Shown here in pieces: positions 11,521 through 25,700 of a stretch of DNA of 64,000 bases. This DNA comes from Aspidapion aeneum. Lineage: Eukaryota > Arthropoda > Insecta > Coleoptera > Brentidae. The number at the start of each line of letters is the position of its first letter. Position 1 is the stretch's first letter. A program made the translations under genes and the position numbers. The notes beneath the pieces were generated by a model. It worked only from the letters and a program-made list of their open reading frames with translations, did not search any database and was not told where the DNA came from. The stretch lies in the NCBI GenBank assembly GCA_963576565.1, contig OY755039.1, forward strand, positions 69,816,886-69,880,885, given 5' to 3'.

Positions 11521-14500
11521 AGGTATTTAATTGGATTGCTTTAAAGAGTATAAATATGTATTCAAATATATAGAAAATGAATACCTGAAAAATTCATTCA
11601 ATTGTATTGATAAAGGAAGGTATTGAAAAGTATTCAACGGTATAAATAATGAATTCATAAAAAGTCATTTAAATGGATTGTTTTATAGCGTATTAGTATG
11701 TATTCAGATGTAATTAAAATGAATCCTTTTATGTTTATTCGGTTGTATTGAGAAAGGAAGGAATTCAAAAGTATTCATTGGTATAAATAATGACTACATA
11801 AAAAGGTATTTAATTGTTTTGCTTTAAAGAGTATAAATATGTATTCAAATATATAGAAAATGAATACTTGAAAAGTGCATTTAATTGTATTGATAAAGGA
11901 AGGTATTGAAAAGTATTCAACGGGATAAATAAAGAATTCATAAAAGGTGATTTAAATGGATTGTTCTATAGCGTATTAGTATGTATTCAAATGTATTAAA
12001 AATGAATCCGTCTATATTTATTCGGTTGTATTGAGAAGGGAAGGAATTAAAAAGTATTCATTAATATAAATAATGATTACATAAAACGGTATTTAATTGG
12101 ATTGCTTTAAAGGGTATAAATATGTATTCAAAAATATAGAAAATAAATACTTGAAAAGTTTATTCAATTGTATTGATAAAGGAAGGTATTGAAAAGTATT
12201 CAACGGTATAAATAATGAATTCATAAAAAGTCATTTAAATGGATTGTTTTATAGCGTATTAGTATGTATTCAGATGTATTAAATATGAATCCTTTTATGT
12301 TTATTCGGTTGTATTGAGAAAGGAAGGAATTCAAAAGTATTCATTGGCATAAATAATGATTACATAAAAAGGTATTTAATTGGATTGTTTTAAAGAGTAT
12401 AAATATGTATTCAAATATATAGAAAATGAATACTTGAAAAGTTTATTCAATTGTATTGATAAAGGAAGGTATTGAAAAGTATTCAACGATATAAATAATG
12501 AATTCATAAAAAGTCATTTAAATGGATTGTTTTATAGCGTAGTAGTATGTATTCAAATGTATTAAAAATGAATCCTTTTATGTTTATTCGGTTGTATTGA
12601 GAAAGAAAGGAATTAAAAAGTATTCATTGGTATAAATAATGATTACATAAAAAGGTATTTAATTGGATTGCTTTAAAGAGTATAAATATGTATTCAAATA
12701 TATAGAAAATGAATACTTGAAAAGTTCATTCAATTGTATTGATAAAGGAAGGTATTGAAAGGTATTCAACGATATAAATAATGAATTCGTAAAAAGTCAT
12801 TTAAATGGATTGTTTTATAGCGTATTAGTATGTATTCAAATGTATTAAAAATGAATCCTTTTATGTTTATTCGGTTGTATTGAGAAAGGAAGGAATTAAA
12901 AAATATTCATTGGTATAAATAATGATTACATAAAAAGGTATTTAATTGGATTGCTTTAAAGAGTATAAATATGTATTCAAATATATAGAAAATGAATACT
13001 TGAAAAGTTCATTCAATTGTATTGAAAAAGAAAGGTATTGAAAAGTATTCAACGATATAAATAATGAATTCATAAAAAGTCATTTAAATGGATTATTCTA
13101 TAGCGTATTAGTATGTATTCAAATGTATTAAAAATGAATCCTTCTATGTTTATTCGGTTGTATTGAGAAAGGAAGGAATTAAAAAGTATTCATTGGTATA
13201 AATAATGATTACATAAAAAGGTATTTAATTGGATTGCTTTAAAGAGTATAAATATGTATTCAAATATATAGAAAATGAATACTTGAAAAGTTCATTCAAT
13301 TGTATTGATATAGGAAGGTATTGAAAAGTATTCAACGGTATAAATAATGAATTCATAAAAAGTCATTTAAATGGATTGTTTTATAGCGTATTAGTATTTA
13401 TTCAGATGTATTAAAAATGAATCCTTTTATGTTTATTCGGTTGTATTGAGAAAGAAAGGAATTAAAAAGTATTCATTGGTATAAATAATGATTACATAAA
13501 AAGGTATTTAATTGGATTGCTTTAAAGAGTATAAATATGTATTCAAATATATAGAAAATGAATACCTGAAAAGTTCATTCAATCGTATTGATAAAATAAG
13601 GTATTGAAAAGTATTCAACGGTATAAATATTGAATTCATAAAAAGTCATTTAAATGGATTGTTTTATAGCGTATTCGTATGTATTCAGATGTATTAAAAA
13701 TGAATCCTTTTATGTTTATTCGGTTGTATTGAGAAAGGAAGGAATTAAAACGTATTCATTGGTATAAATAATGATTACATAAAAAGGTATTTAATTGGAT
13801 TGCTTTAAAGAGTATAAATATGTATTCAAATATATAGAAAATGAATACTTGAAAAGTTCATTCAATTGTATTGATAAAGGAAGGTATTGAAAAGTATTCA
13901 ACGATATAAATAATGAATTCATAAAAAGTCATTTAAATGGATTGTTTTAAAGCGTATTAGTATGTATTCAAATGTATTAAACATGAATCCTTTTATGTTT
14001 ATTCGGGTGTATTGAGAAAGGAAGGAATTAAAAAGTATTCATTAGTATAAATAATGATTACATAAAAAGGTATTTAATTGGATTGCTTTAAAGAGTATAA
14101 ATATGTATTCAAATATATAGAAAATGAATACTTGAAAAGTTCATTCAATTGTATTGATAAAGGAAGGTATTGAAAAGTATTCAACGGTATAAATAATGAA
14201 TTCATAAAAAGTCATTTACATGGATTATTTTATAGCGTATTAGTATGTATTCAGATGTATTAAAAATGAATCCTTTTATGTTTATTCGGTTGTATTGAGA
14301 AGGGAAGGAATTAAAAAGTATTCATTAATATAAATAATGATTACATAAAACGGTATTTAATTGGATTGCTTTAAAGGGTATAAATATGTATTCAAAAATA
14401 TAGAAAATAAATACTTGAAAAGTTTATTCAATTGTATTGATAAAGGAAGGTATTGAAAAGTATTCAACGGTATAAATAATGAATTCATAAAAAGTCATTT

Positions 14501-17500
14501 AAATGGATTGTTTTATAGCGTATTAGTATGTATTCAGATGTATTAAATATGAATCCTTTTATGTTTATTCGGTTGTATTGAGAAAGGAAGGAATTCAAAA
14601 GTATTCATTGGCATAAATAATGATTACATAAAAAGGTATTTAATTGGATTGTTTTAAAGAGTATAAATATGTATTCTAATATATAGAAAATGAATACTTG
14701 AAAAGTTCATTCAATTGTATTGATAAAGGAAGGTATTAAAAAGTATTCAACGGGATAAATAATGAATTCATAAAAATTCATTTAAATGGATTGTTCTATA
14801 GCGTATTAGTATGTATTCAAATGTATTAAAAATGAATCCTATGTTTATTCGGTTGTATTGAGAAAGGAAGGAATTAAAAAGTATTCATTGGTATAAATAA
14901 TGATTACATAAAAAGGTATTTAATTGGATTGTTTTAAAGAGTATTAATATGTATTCAAATATATAGAAAATGAATACCTGAAAAGTTCATTCAATTGTAT
15001 TGATAAAGGAAGGTATTGAAAAGTATTCAACGGGATAAATAATGAATTCATAAAAAGTCATTTAAATGGATTGTTCTATAGCGTATTAGTATGTATTCAA
15101 ATGTATTAAAAATGAATCCTTCTATGTTTTTTTGGTTGCATTGAGAAAGGAAGGAAATAAAAAGTATTCATTGGTATAAATAATGATTACATAAAAATGT
15201 ATTTAATTGGATTGCTTTAAAGAGTATAAATATGTATTCTAATATATAGAAAATTAATACTTGAAAAGTTCATTCAATTGTATTGATAAAGGAAGGTATT
15301 GAAAATTATTCAACGGGATAAATAATGAATTCATAAAAATTCATTTAAATGGATTGTTCTATAGCGTATTAGTATGTATTCAAATGTATTAAAAATGAAT
15401 CCTTCTATGTTTATTCGGTTGTATTGAGAAGGGAAGGAATTAAAATGTATTCATTAATATAAATAATGATTACATAAAACGGTATTTAATTGGATTGCTT
15501 TAAAGAGTATAAATTTGTATTCAAATATATAGAAAATGAATACTCGAAAAGTTTATTCAATTGTATTGATAAAGGAAGGTATTGAAAAGTATTCAACGGT
15601 ATAAATAATGAATTCATAAAAAGTCATTTAAATGGATTGTTTTACGGCGTATTAATATGTATTCAGATGTATTAAAAATGAATCTTTTTATGTTTATTCG
15701 GTTGTATTGAGACGAAGGAAGGAATTAAAAAGTATTCATTGGTATAAATAATGATTACATAAAAAGGTCTTTAATTGTTTTGCTTTAAAGAGTATAAATA
15801 TGTATTCAAATACATAGAAAATGAATACTTGAAAAGTGCATTTAATTGTATTGATAAAGGAAGGTATTGAAAAGTATTCAACGGGATAAATAATGAATTC
15901 ATAAAAAGTCATTTAAATGGATTATTCCATGGCGTATTAGTGTGTATTCAGATGTATTAAAAATGAATCCTTTTATGTTTATTCGGTTGTATTGAGAAAG
16001 GAAGGAATTAAAAAGTATTCATTGGTATAAATAATGATTACATAAAAAGGTATGTAATTGGATTGCTTTAGATAGTATAAATATGTATTCAAATATATAG
16101 AAAATGAATACTCGAAAAGTTCATTCAATTGTATTGATAAAGGAAGGTATTAAAAAGTATTCAACGGGATAAATAATGAATTCATAAAAATTCATTTAAA
16201 TGGATTGTTCTATAGCGTATTAGTATGTATTAAAAATGAATCCTCCTATGTTTATTCGGTTGCATTCAGAAAGGAAGGAATTAAAAAGTGTTCATTGGTA
16301 TAAATAATGATTACATAAAAAGGTATTTAATTGGATTGCTTTAAAGGGTATAAATATGTATTCAAATATATAGAAAATAAATACTCGAAAAGTTCATTCA
16401 ATTGTATTGATAAAGGAAGGTATTGCAAAGTATTCAACGGGATAAATAATGAATTCATAAAAAGTCATTTAAATGGAATGTTCTATAGCGTATTAGTATG
16501 TATTCAAATGTATTAAAAATGAATCCTTTTATGTTTATTCGGTTGTATTGAGAAAGAAAGGAATTAAAAAGTATTCATTGGTATAAATAATGATTACATA
16601 AAAAGGTATTTAATTGAATTGCTTTAAAGAGTATAAATATGTATTCAAATATATAGAAAATGAATACTTGAAAAGTTCATTCAATTGTATTGATAAAGGA
16701 AGGTATTGAAAAGTATTCAATGATATAAATCATGAATTCGTAAAAAGTCATTTAAATGGATTGTTTTATAGCGTATTAGTATGTATTCAAATGTATTAAA
16801 AATGAATCCTTCTATGTTTATTCGGTTGTATTGAGAAGGGAAGGAATTAAAATGTATTCATTAATATAAATAATGATTACATAAAACGGTATTTAATTGG
16901 ATTGCTTTAAAGGGTATAAATATGTATTCAAATATATAGAAAATGAATACTTGAAAAGTTCATTCAATTGTATTGATAAAGGAAGGTATTGAAAATTATT
17001 CAACGGGATAAATAATGAATTCATAAAAAGTCATTTAAATGGAATGTTCCATAGCGTATTAGTATGTATTCAAATGTATTAAAAATGAATCCTTTTATGT
17101 TTATTCGGTTGTATTGAGAAAGAAAGGAATTAAAAAGTATTCATTGGTATAAATAATGATTACATAAAAAGGTATTTAATTGAATTGCTTTAAAGAGTAT
17201 AAATATGTATTCAAATATATAGAAAATGAATACTTGAAAAGTTCATTCAATTGTATTGATAAAGGAAGGTATTGAAAGGTATTCAATGATATAAATAATG
17301 AATTCGTAAAAAGTCATTTAAATGGATTGTTTTATAGCGTATTAGTATGTATTCAAATGTATTAAAAATGAATCCTTTTATGTTTATTCGGTTGTATTGA
17401 GAAAGGAAGGAATTAAAAAGGATTCATTGGTATAAATAATGATTACATAAAAAGGTATTTAGTTGGATTGCTTTAAAGAGTATAAATATGTATTCAAATA

Positions 17501-20500
17501 TATAGAAAATGAATACTTGAAAAGTTCATTCAATTGTATTGATAAAGGAAGGTATTGAAAAGTATTCAACGGGATAAATAATGAATTCATAAAAATTCAT
17601 TTAAATGGATTGTTCTATAGCGTATTAGTATGTATTCAAATGTATTAAAAATGAATCCTTCTATGTTTATTCGGTTGTATTGAGAAGGGAAGGAATTAAA
17701 AAGTATTCATTAATATAAATAATGATTACATAAAACGGTATTTAATTGGATTGCTTTAAAGGGTATAAATATGTATTCAAATATATAGAAAATGAATACT
17801 TGAAAAGTTCATTCAATTGTATTGATAAAGGAAGGTATTGAAAGGTATTCAACGATATTCATATTCATTTAAAAAGTCATTTAAATGGATTGTTTTATAG
17901 CGTATTAGTATGTATTCAAATGTATTAAAAATGAATCCTTTTATGTTTATTCGGTTGTATTGAGAAAGGAAGGAATTAAAAAGTATTCATTGGTATAAAT
18001 AATGATTACATAAAAAGGTATTTAATTGGATTGCTTTAAAGAGTATAAATATGTATTCAAATATATAGAAAATGAATACTTGAAAAGTTCATTCAATTGT
18101 ATTGATAAAGGAAGGTATTGAAAAGTATTCAACGATATAAATAATGAATTCATAAAAAGTCATTTAAATGGATTGTTTTTTAGCGTATTAGTATGTATTC
18201 AAATGTATTAAACATGAATCCTTTTATGTTTATTCGGTTGTATTGAGAAAAGAAGGAATTAAAAAGTATTCATTGGTATAAATAATGATTACATAAAAAG
18301 GTATTTAATTGGATTGCTTTAAAGAGTATAAATATGTATTCAAATATATAGAAAATAAATACTTGAAAAGTTCATTCAATTGTATTGATAAAGGAAGGTA
18401 TTGAAAAGTATTCAACGGTATAAATAATGAATTCATAAAAAGTCATTTAAATGGATTGTTTTATAGCGTATTAGTATGTATTCAGATGTATTAAAAATGA
18501 ATCCTTTTATGTTTATTCGGTTGTATTGAGAAAGGAAGGAATTCAAAAGTATTCATTGGTATAAATTATGATTACATAAAAAGGTATTTAATTGGATTGC
18601 TTTAAAGAGCATAAATATGTATTCAAATATATAGAAAATGAATACCTGAAAAGTTCATTCAATTGTATTGATAAAGGAAGGTATTGAAAAGTATTCAACG
18701 GGATAAATAATGAATTCAGAAAAAGTCGTTTAAATGGATTGTTCTATAGCGTATTAGTATGTATTCAGATGTATTAAAAATGAATCCTTTTATGTTTATT
18801 CGGTTGTATTGAGATGAAGGAAGGAATTAAAAAGTATTCATTGGTATAAATAATGATTACATAAAAAGGTCTTTAATTGGATTGTTTTAAAGAGCATAAA
18901 TATGTATTCAAATACATAGAAAATGAATACTTGAAAAGTGCATTTAATTGTATTGATAAAGGAAGGTATTGAAAAGTATTCAACGGGATAAATAATGAAT
19001 TCATAAAAGGTGATTTAAATGGATTGTTCTATAGCGTATTAGTATGTATTCAAATGTTTTAGAAATGAATCCTATGTTTATTCCGTTGCATTGAGAAAGG
19101 AAGGAATTAAAAAGTATTCATTGATATAAATAATGATTACATAAAAAGGTATTTAATTGGATTGCTTTAAAGAGTATAAATATGTATTCAAATATATAGA
19201 AAATGAATACTTGAAAAGTTCATTCAATTGTATTGATAAAGGAAGGTATTGAAAGGTATTCAACGATATAAATAATGAATTCGTAAAAAGTCACTTAAAT
19301 GGATTGTTTTATAGCGTAATAGTATGTATTCAAATGTATTAAAAATGAATCCTTTTATGTTTATTCGGTTGTATTGAGAAAGGAAGGAATTAAAAAGTAT
19401 TCATTGGTATAAATAATGATTACATAAAAAGGTATTTAATTGGATTGCTTTAAAGAGTATAAATATGTATTCAAATATATAGAAAATGAATACTTGAAAA
19501 GTTCATTCAATTCTATTGATAAAGGAAGGTATTGAAAAGTATTCAACGATATAAATAATGAATTCATAAAAAGTCATTTAAATGGATTGTTTTATAGCGT
19601 ATTAGTATGTATTCAGATGTAATTAAAATGAATCCTTTTATGTTTATTCGGTTGTATTGAGAAAGGAAGGAATTCAAAAGTATTCATTGGTATAAATAAT
19701 GATTACATAAAAAGATATTTAATTGTTTTGCTTTAAAGAGTATAAATATGTATTCAAATACATAGAAAATGAATACTTGAAAAGTGCATTTAATTGTATT
19801 GATAAAGGAAGGTATTGAAAAGTATTCAACGGGATAAATAATGAATTCATAAAAGGTGATTTAAATGGATTGTTCTATAGCGTATTAGTATGTATTCAAA
19901 TGTATTAGAAATGAATCCTTCTATGTTTATTCGGTTGCATTGAGAAAGGAAGGAATAAAAAAAGTATTCATTGATATAAATAATATAAATAATGATTACA
20001 TAAAAAGGTATTTAATTGGATTGCTTTAAAGAGTATAAAATGTATTCAAATATATAGAAAATGAATACTTGAAAAGTTCATTCAATTGTATTGATAAAGG
20101 AAGGTATTAAAAAGTATTCAACGGGATAAATAATGAATTCATAAAAAGTCATTTAAATGGATTGTTCTATAGCGTATTAGTATGTATTCAAATGTATTAA
20201 AAATGAATCCTTCTATGTTTTTTTGGTTGCATTGAGAAAGGAAGGAAATAAAAAGTATTCATTGGTATAAATAATGATTACATAAAAATGTATTTAATTG
20301 GATTGCTTTAAAGAGTATAAATATGTATTCTAATATATAGAAAATGAATACTTGAAAAGTTCATTCAATTGTATTTATAAAGGAAGGTATTAAAAAGTAT
20401 TCAACGGGATAAATAATGAATTCATAAAAATTCATTCAAATGGATTGTTCTATAGCGTATTAGTATGTATTCAAATGTATTAAAAATGAATCCTTCTATG

Positions 20501-22020
20501 TTTATTCGGTTGTATTGAGAAAGGAAGGAATTAAAAAGTATTCATTGGTATAAATAATGATTACATAAAAAGGTATTTAATTGGATTGTTTTAAAAAGTA
20601 TAAATATGTATTCAAATATATAGAAAATGAATACCTGAAAAGTTCATTCAATTGTATTGATAAAGGAAGGTATTGAAAAGTATTCAACAATATAAATAAT
20701 GAATTCATAAAAAGTCATTTAAATGGATTGTTTTATAGCGTATTAGTATGTATTCAGATGTATTAAAAATGAATCCTTTTATGTTTATTCGGTTGTATTG
20801 AGAAAGGAAGGAATTAAAAAGTATTCATTGGTATAAATAATGATTACATAAAAAGGTATTTAATTGGATTGCTTTAAAGAGTATAAATATGTATTCAAAT
20901 ATATAGAAAATGAATACCTGAAAAGTTCATTCAATTGTATTGATAAAGGAAGGTATTGAAAAGTATTCAACGGGATAAATAATGAATTCAGAAAAAGTCA
21001 TTTAAATGGATTGTTCTATAGCGTATTAGTATGTATTCAAATGTATTAAAAATGAATCCTTCTATGTTTATTCGGTTTTATTGAGAAAGGAAGGAATTAA
21101 AAAGTATTCATTGGTATAAATAATGATTACATAAAAAGGTATTTAATTGGATTGTTTTAAAGAGTATAAATATGTATTCAAATATATAGAAAATGAATAC
21201 TTGAAAAGTTCATTCAATTCTATTGATAAAGGAAGGTATTGAAAAGTATTCAGCGGGATAAATAATGAATTCATAAAAAGTCATTTAATTGGATTGTTTT
21301 ATAGCGGATAAGTATGTATTCAGATGTATTAAGAATGAAACCTTTTATGTTTATTCGGTTGTATTGAGATGAAGGAAGGAATTAAAAAGTATGCATTGGT
21401 ATAAATAATGATTACATAAAAAGGTCTTTAATTGTTTTGCTTTAAAGAGTATAAATATGTATTCAAATACATAGAAAATGAATACTTGAAAAGTGCATTT
21501 AATTGTATTGATAAAGGAAGGTATTGAAAAGTATTCAACGGGATAAATAATGAATTCATAAAAAGTGATTTAAATGGATTGTTCTATAGCGTATTAGTAT
21601 GTATTCAAATGTATTAGAAATGAATCCTTCTATGTTTATTCGGTTGCATTGAGAAAGGAAGGAATTAAAAAGTATTCATTGATATAAATAATGACTACAT
21701 AAAAAGGTATTTAATTGGATTGCTTTAAAGAGTATAAATATGTATTCAAATATATAGAAAATGAATACTTGAAAAGTTCATTCAATTCTATTGATAAAGG
21801 AAGGTATTGAAAAGTATTCAGCGGGATAAATAATGAATTCATAAAAAGTCATTTAATTGGATTGTTCTATAGCGTATTAGTATGTATTCAAATGTATTAA
21901 AAATGAATCCTTCTTTGTTTATTTGGTTGCATTGAGAAAGGAAGGAAATAAAAAGTATTCATTGATATAAATAATGATTACATAAAAAGATATGTAATTG
22001 GATTGCTTCAGATAGTATAA

Positions 22021-22025
22021 ATATG
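22021..22025. other. Target-site duplication ATATG, left copy
   Basis: The five bases ATATG immediately before the TGTTAG end of the LTR are repeated at 28869-28873 directly after CTAACA. Removing the element and one copy restores the normal satellite order AAATATGTATTC. Five bases is a usual size for BEL/Pao integration. Confidence 0.93.
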
Positions 22026-22505
22026 TGTTAGCCCACGGATAGAAAAACGTTAAAGGCAATGAATGGACTGTAAATATTATTAATTAATGATATCGCGAGC
22101 AAACATAAATATATTGATATGATTTTACGAAATAATCAAAATGTCCATAGGTAAAATGGTTGGAACCACACAACGGTAATCAAAGACAAGCACTCACCTC
22201 CTTTGCATTCAAGTTCTCCTCGTTCACAGGGGCCCCCGAGTGGATCTAATGATGTCACCACGTAGCTGAAGGGTTGAAGTTTCTAGTTCTATGCTTCAGT
22301 ACACAAAAATCGAGCACTTTCAGGTGTAGATATTTGAAATAGTTGGAGAACGAAATTAACACGCCTTTTTCTCTTGGCGATTGACAATGATCTCTCTGGT
22401 GGTTGGTGCGCATGTCCAAATACGCGGAATGCGCTTTGTCCTTCATACAGTTGTGTGTTTTTAAAAATATATATAAACAACCGCGAAATTTAGCGGGAGC
22501 TAACA
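22026..22505 (-). repeat. BEL 3' LTR (480 bp)
   Basis: On the plus strand it starts TGTTAGC and ends GCTAACA, a 7-bp perfect terminal inverted repeat within the canonical TG...CA ends. It matches 28389-28868 in length and, as far as I can read, at every base. It is the 3' LTR because the ORF runs on the minus strand. Confidence 0.96.
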
Positions 22506-22508
22506 TAA

Positions 22509-22517
22509 CTGCCCTCC
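22509..22517 (-). other. Polypurine tract of the BEL element
   Basis: The minus strand reads GGAGGGCAG and then three bases (TTA) before the LTR begins with TGTTAG. A purine tract at this place primes plus-strand DNA synthesis in LTR elements. The single C is slightly atypical. Confidence 0.7.
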
Positions 22518-22737
22518 AAAACACACAAATTTAGAATCTCAACCGGACAGATATAGACATAAGAAAAAGGATCGACCGATAAATATAAATGAATGAAAAC
22601 AGATAAGTATCGTAAGTTTATTTAGATATAACGAAATCCCGAAAAAAGGCAAAACAAACAAACAAAAAATTCAAAAAAAATTAAAAATAAAAAACCTATT
22701 GTAATACCCGGTAAAAGATAGAAAATTAAAATTACTT
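22518..22737 (-). other. BEL 3' untranslated region
   Basis: About 220 bp between the Gag-Pol stop and the purine tract. On the plus strand it holds long A-rich runs (22640-22700). No ORF or further domain is visible. Confidence 0.7.
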
Positions 22738-25700
22738 TTAATTTGGCAAGAGGCACAGTTTTACAACTGGCCGCTTATAAACCCCAGTAACCGTTTTTAC
22801 CGTCGCAACACGCACCTGACCGTCCCCGCCGGGATGCAGTTCGATGACCCGACCGACCGGCCATTTCAAAGGCGTTTGAATGTGATCACTTGTTATGATA
22901 ACCAAATCATTTAATTTGATATTTGGGGACAAATCAGTCCACTTGTGTCGCTGTTGTAGCGTATGCAAATACTCTATAGAATACCGTTTCCAAAAATCAT
23001 TATGTAGTTTTTGGATTAGTTGCCATCTCGAGAGCCGATTTAGGGGAACCTCGGACAAATCTGACTCCGGAATTTCAGAGTTAAGGGGTTCAAGTGTCAA
23101 AAAATGCCCAGGGGTAAGAGGTTGAAGATCGTGTGGGTCTGAAGAGGCAGGAGATAAAGGGCGACTATTAAGTACGGCTTCTATGCGACAGGTAAGGGTG
23201 GACATCTCCATGATAGACAACTTCTGGTCGCCGACAACTCGAACAAAGTGGGTTTTAAAACTTTTGACGCCAGCTTCTGCCAGGCCATTGAAATGTGGAC
23301 TGAGAGGAGGTCCCAGATGCCAACGAATAGAAAGTCTGGTGGCAGCACTTCTTGCGTAATCCAGTAATTGGTTACGAAACCCTATAAAATTACTGCCTTG
23401 ATCTGACCAGCATTGCGTCACGCTTCCGCGTCTAGAAATGAATCGATGGAATGCACCTATGAACCCTTCGGTGGACAGTTCCATGGTTAATTCCAAATGC
23501 ACGCAATGTGTGGCCGTACAGACAAACACACAGACATACGATTTGAAAGCTCTACAACCACGGTAACGATGAGGAATCACAAAGAAAGGTCCACAAAAGT
23601 CGATAGCTACACTCGAAAAAGGTTTAAGCTGATTGATTCGATGAGCGGGAAGTGAACTCATTATGGGCGGTCTATAGGGTTTAGGGTTGATTCTAAAACA
23701 TTGCAAGCACTTGGATATGGTTCTTTGAATTGCCCGTCTGGCAGATAATATCCAAAATTGCTGTAAAAGCAGATTATGTAATGTTTTAAACCCAGGATGA
23801 AGATATTGTCGATGAGCGGACTCGATAAGAAGTGTAGTTAAACGATGGTCACTCGAAAGTAAGACGGGGTGTTTTGCAGAATAAGACAAAAGGTCAGATT
23901 TTTGTAATCTGCCACCGACTCTAATGATATTATTCTCATCAAGAAAAGGTGAAAGTTTTCGCAAAGGTTTCGGTATTGGTTTATCCTTAGATAACGCAGA
24001 AAAAAGCTCAGATAAACAAGAACCTTGAACGCGTTTGATAAGAAGGTGTAACGCACTTTGCATCTCACCGGTGGTAGGAAAAACAATATTCTCAAAAATA
24101 ACTTTTTGGTCCGGCGGCTTAGTGAGTTTTTGATAGGAATGGTTTTGAAAAAGGTTAACTATTCGAAGGACATAACAAATGATACGTTGAATTTTTGATA
24201 TAGATGAATATTTGATAAGAAGCTGATCTAAGAAGTTGACATCAATTATCGCATTGCAACAGACTTTTGGCTTTTCCTCCAGATTAATCTCTCCGAAATC
24301 AATCGGCATTTTTGATTTATGAAAATCGGGCCATTCGTTTTCGGGAGACCACAAAAACGACGGTGCGTTCCACCACATGTCATGTGACATGAGCTGTGAA
24401 GGGGTGGCCCCTCGTGACGCAATATCGGCTGCATTCAAAGCAGAAGGAATGTAGCGCCACGAGTTTGAGGGAATGATTTCTTGGATTCTACTGACGCGAT
24501 TTCCAACAAAGGTTTGCCAGCGATTAGGAGGGGATGAAAGCCAGTGCAATACGACTTGCGAATCGCAGAAAGTAACGATATTTGTAAAAGTTATTTTTCC
24601 TTCATAGCTAGATAAAACGAAGTCAATTAATTCGCTTAAAAGAAATGCGCCTAGGAGTTCTAGCCTAGCCAAAGTTTGTGACTTTATAGGCGCGACCCTA
24701 GATTTTGCAGATATGAGAGAAACAGATATATTGTTTTCCTCTTCTACACGAAAATATACGACGCCTGCGTAGCCTCGAATTGAAGCGTCACAGAAGCCGA
24801 TGATTTGACAGGTATTGGTTTTTGACAGTTTGATTTGTCGGGGTAATTGAAAATTGGAAAGAAGCGGGAATTCAGAACGAAGTTTGTTCCAAGAGTCGAT
24901 GATAGAAGAATCTGGTTCTTCGTCCCAGCCTACTTTCGATATCCACAACTGTTGCAAAATAAATTTTGCTTGTAGCAACAAGGGACAAAGAAAACCTAAG
25001 GGGTCGAAGATTGTTCCTATGATAGATAAAATAGAACGTTTGGTTGGGGGTTTGTCCTTCATTCGGCATTGATAAGAAAAAATGTCGTTTTTTGGATGCC
25101 ATTGAAGTCCTAAAACTTTGATAAAGTGGGGTTCCTCCTTGTCGAAAGAGAGAGGCATTTGACGATCGGACTCTGGCAATGTTGCCAATAACTCAGGACA
25201 ATTGCTTGCCCATTTTTTAAGTTCAAATCCTCCCGACTTCAACAAATCATTGAGTTCTGTTTGAAGGGAGAGAGCTTCAGAAAGCGAAGGGCTAGTTCCC
25301 AAGATATCGTCGATATAGATTGACGTTTTTAGAACAGTACTAGCCATAGGAAAACGTTCCTTTTCTCTCTCTGCCAGCTCATTTAAGGTACGCATGGCTA
25401 GAAAAGGCGAGCATGTCATACCAAAAGTGACAGTAGAAAGTTCCCACACTGAAAGTGGGTCCTGTGGAGAAAACCTCCACAATATCCTTTGATAAGGACG
25501 GTGATAAGGATTGATAAGGACTTGACGGAACATCTGTTTGATATCAGCAATGTAGGCAATAGGATTAAGACGAAATGTAAGGAGTAAAGAAGCAATATCT
25601 TTTTGAAGTTTCGGTCCAGATAACAATGTGTCATTGAGACTAATATTTTTTGGGGTGACTGCTGAACAATCCCAGACCACCCTTAATTTTGTACTCAAGC

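Larger units (their letters stand above)
6885..22025. repeat. 283-bp satellite array, block 2 (about 53 units)
   Basis: Same unit as block 1 and same orientation. It contains a few units with internal deletions (near 8255, 8420, 10442, 11440 and 16226) and block duplications described separately. The last unit reads GCTTCAGATAGTATAAATATG and is cut at 22025 by the BEL LTR. The last five bases, ATATG, are the target-site duplication. No genes are seen. Confidence 0.97.

Noticed and set aside
16331..16516. ORF of 61 codons in the satellite, with similar ones at 38421, 61139 and 61990
   Set aside because: These are the same satellite segment read in one frame. Most other units have a stop in that frame (TATTGAAAAG where these have TATTGCAAAG or TATTGGAAAG), they start at non-ATG codons, and they share no protein family features.
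22255..22524. ORFs in the BEL LTRs (also 28618-28869)
   Set aside because: They read across the LTR and its neighbour in one copy and stop at the LTR edge in the other; no domain features. They are chance readings of duplicated LTR sequence.
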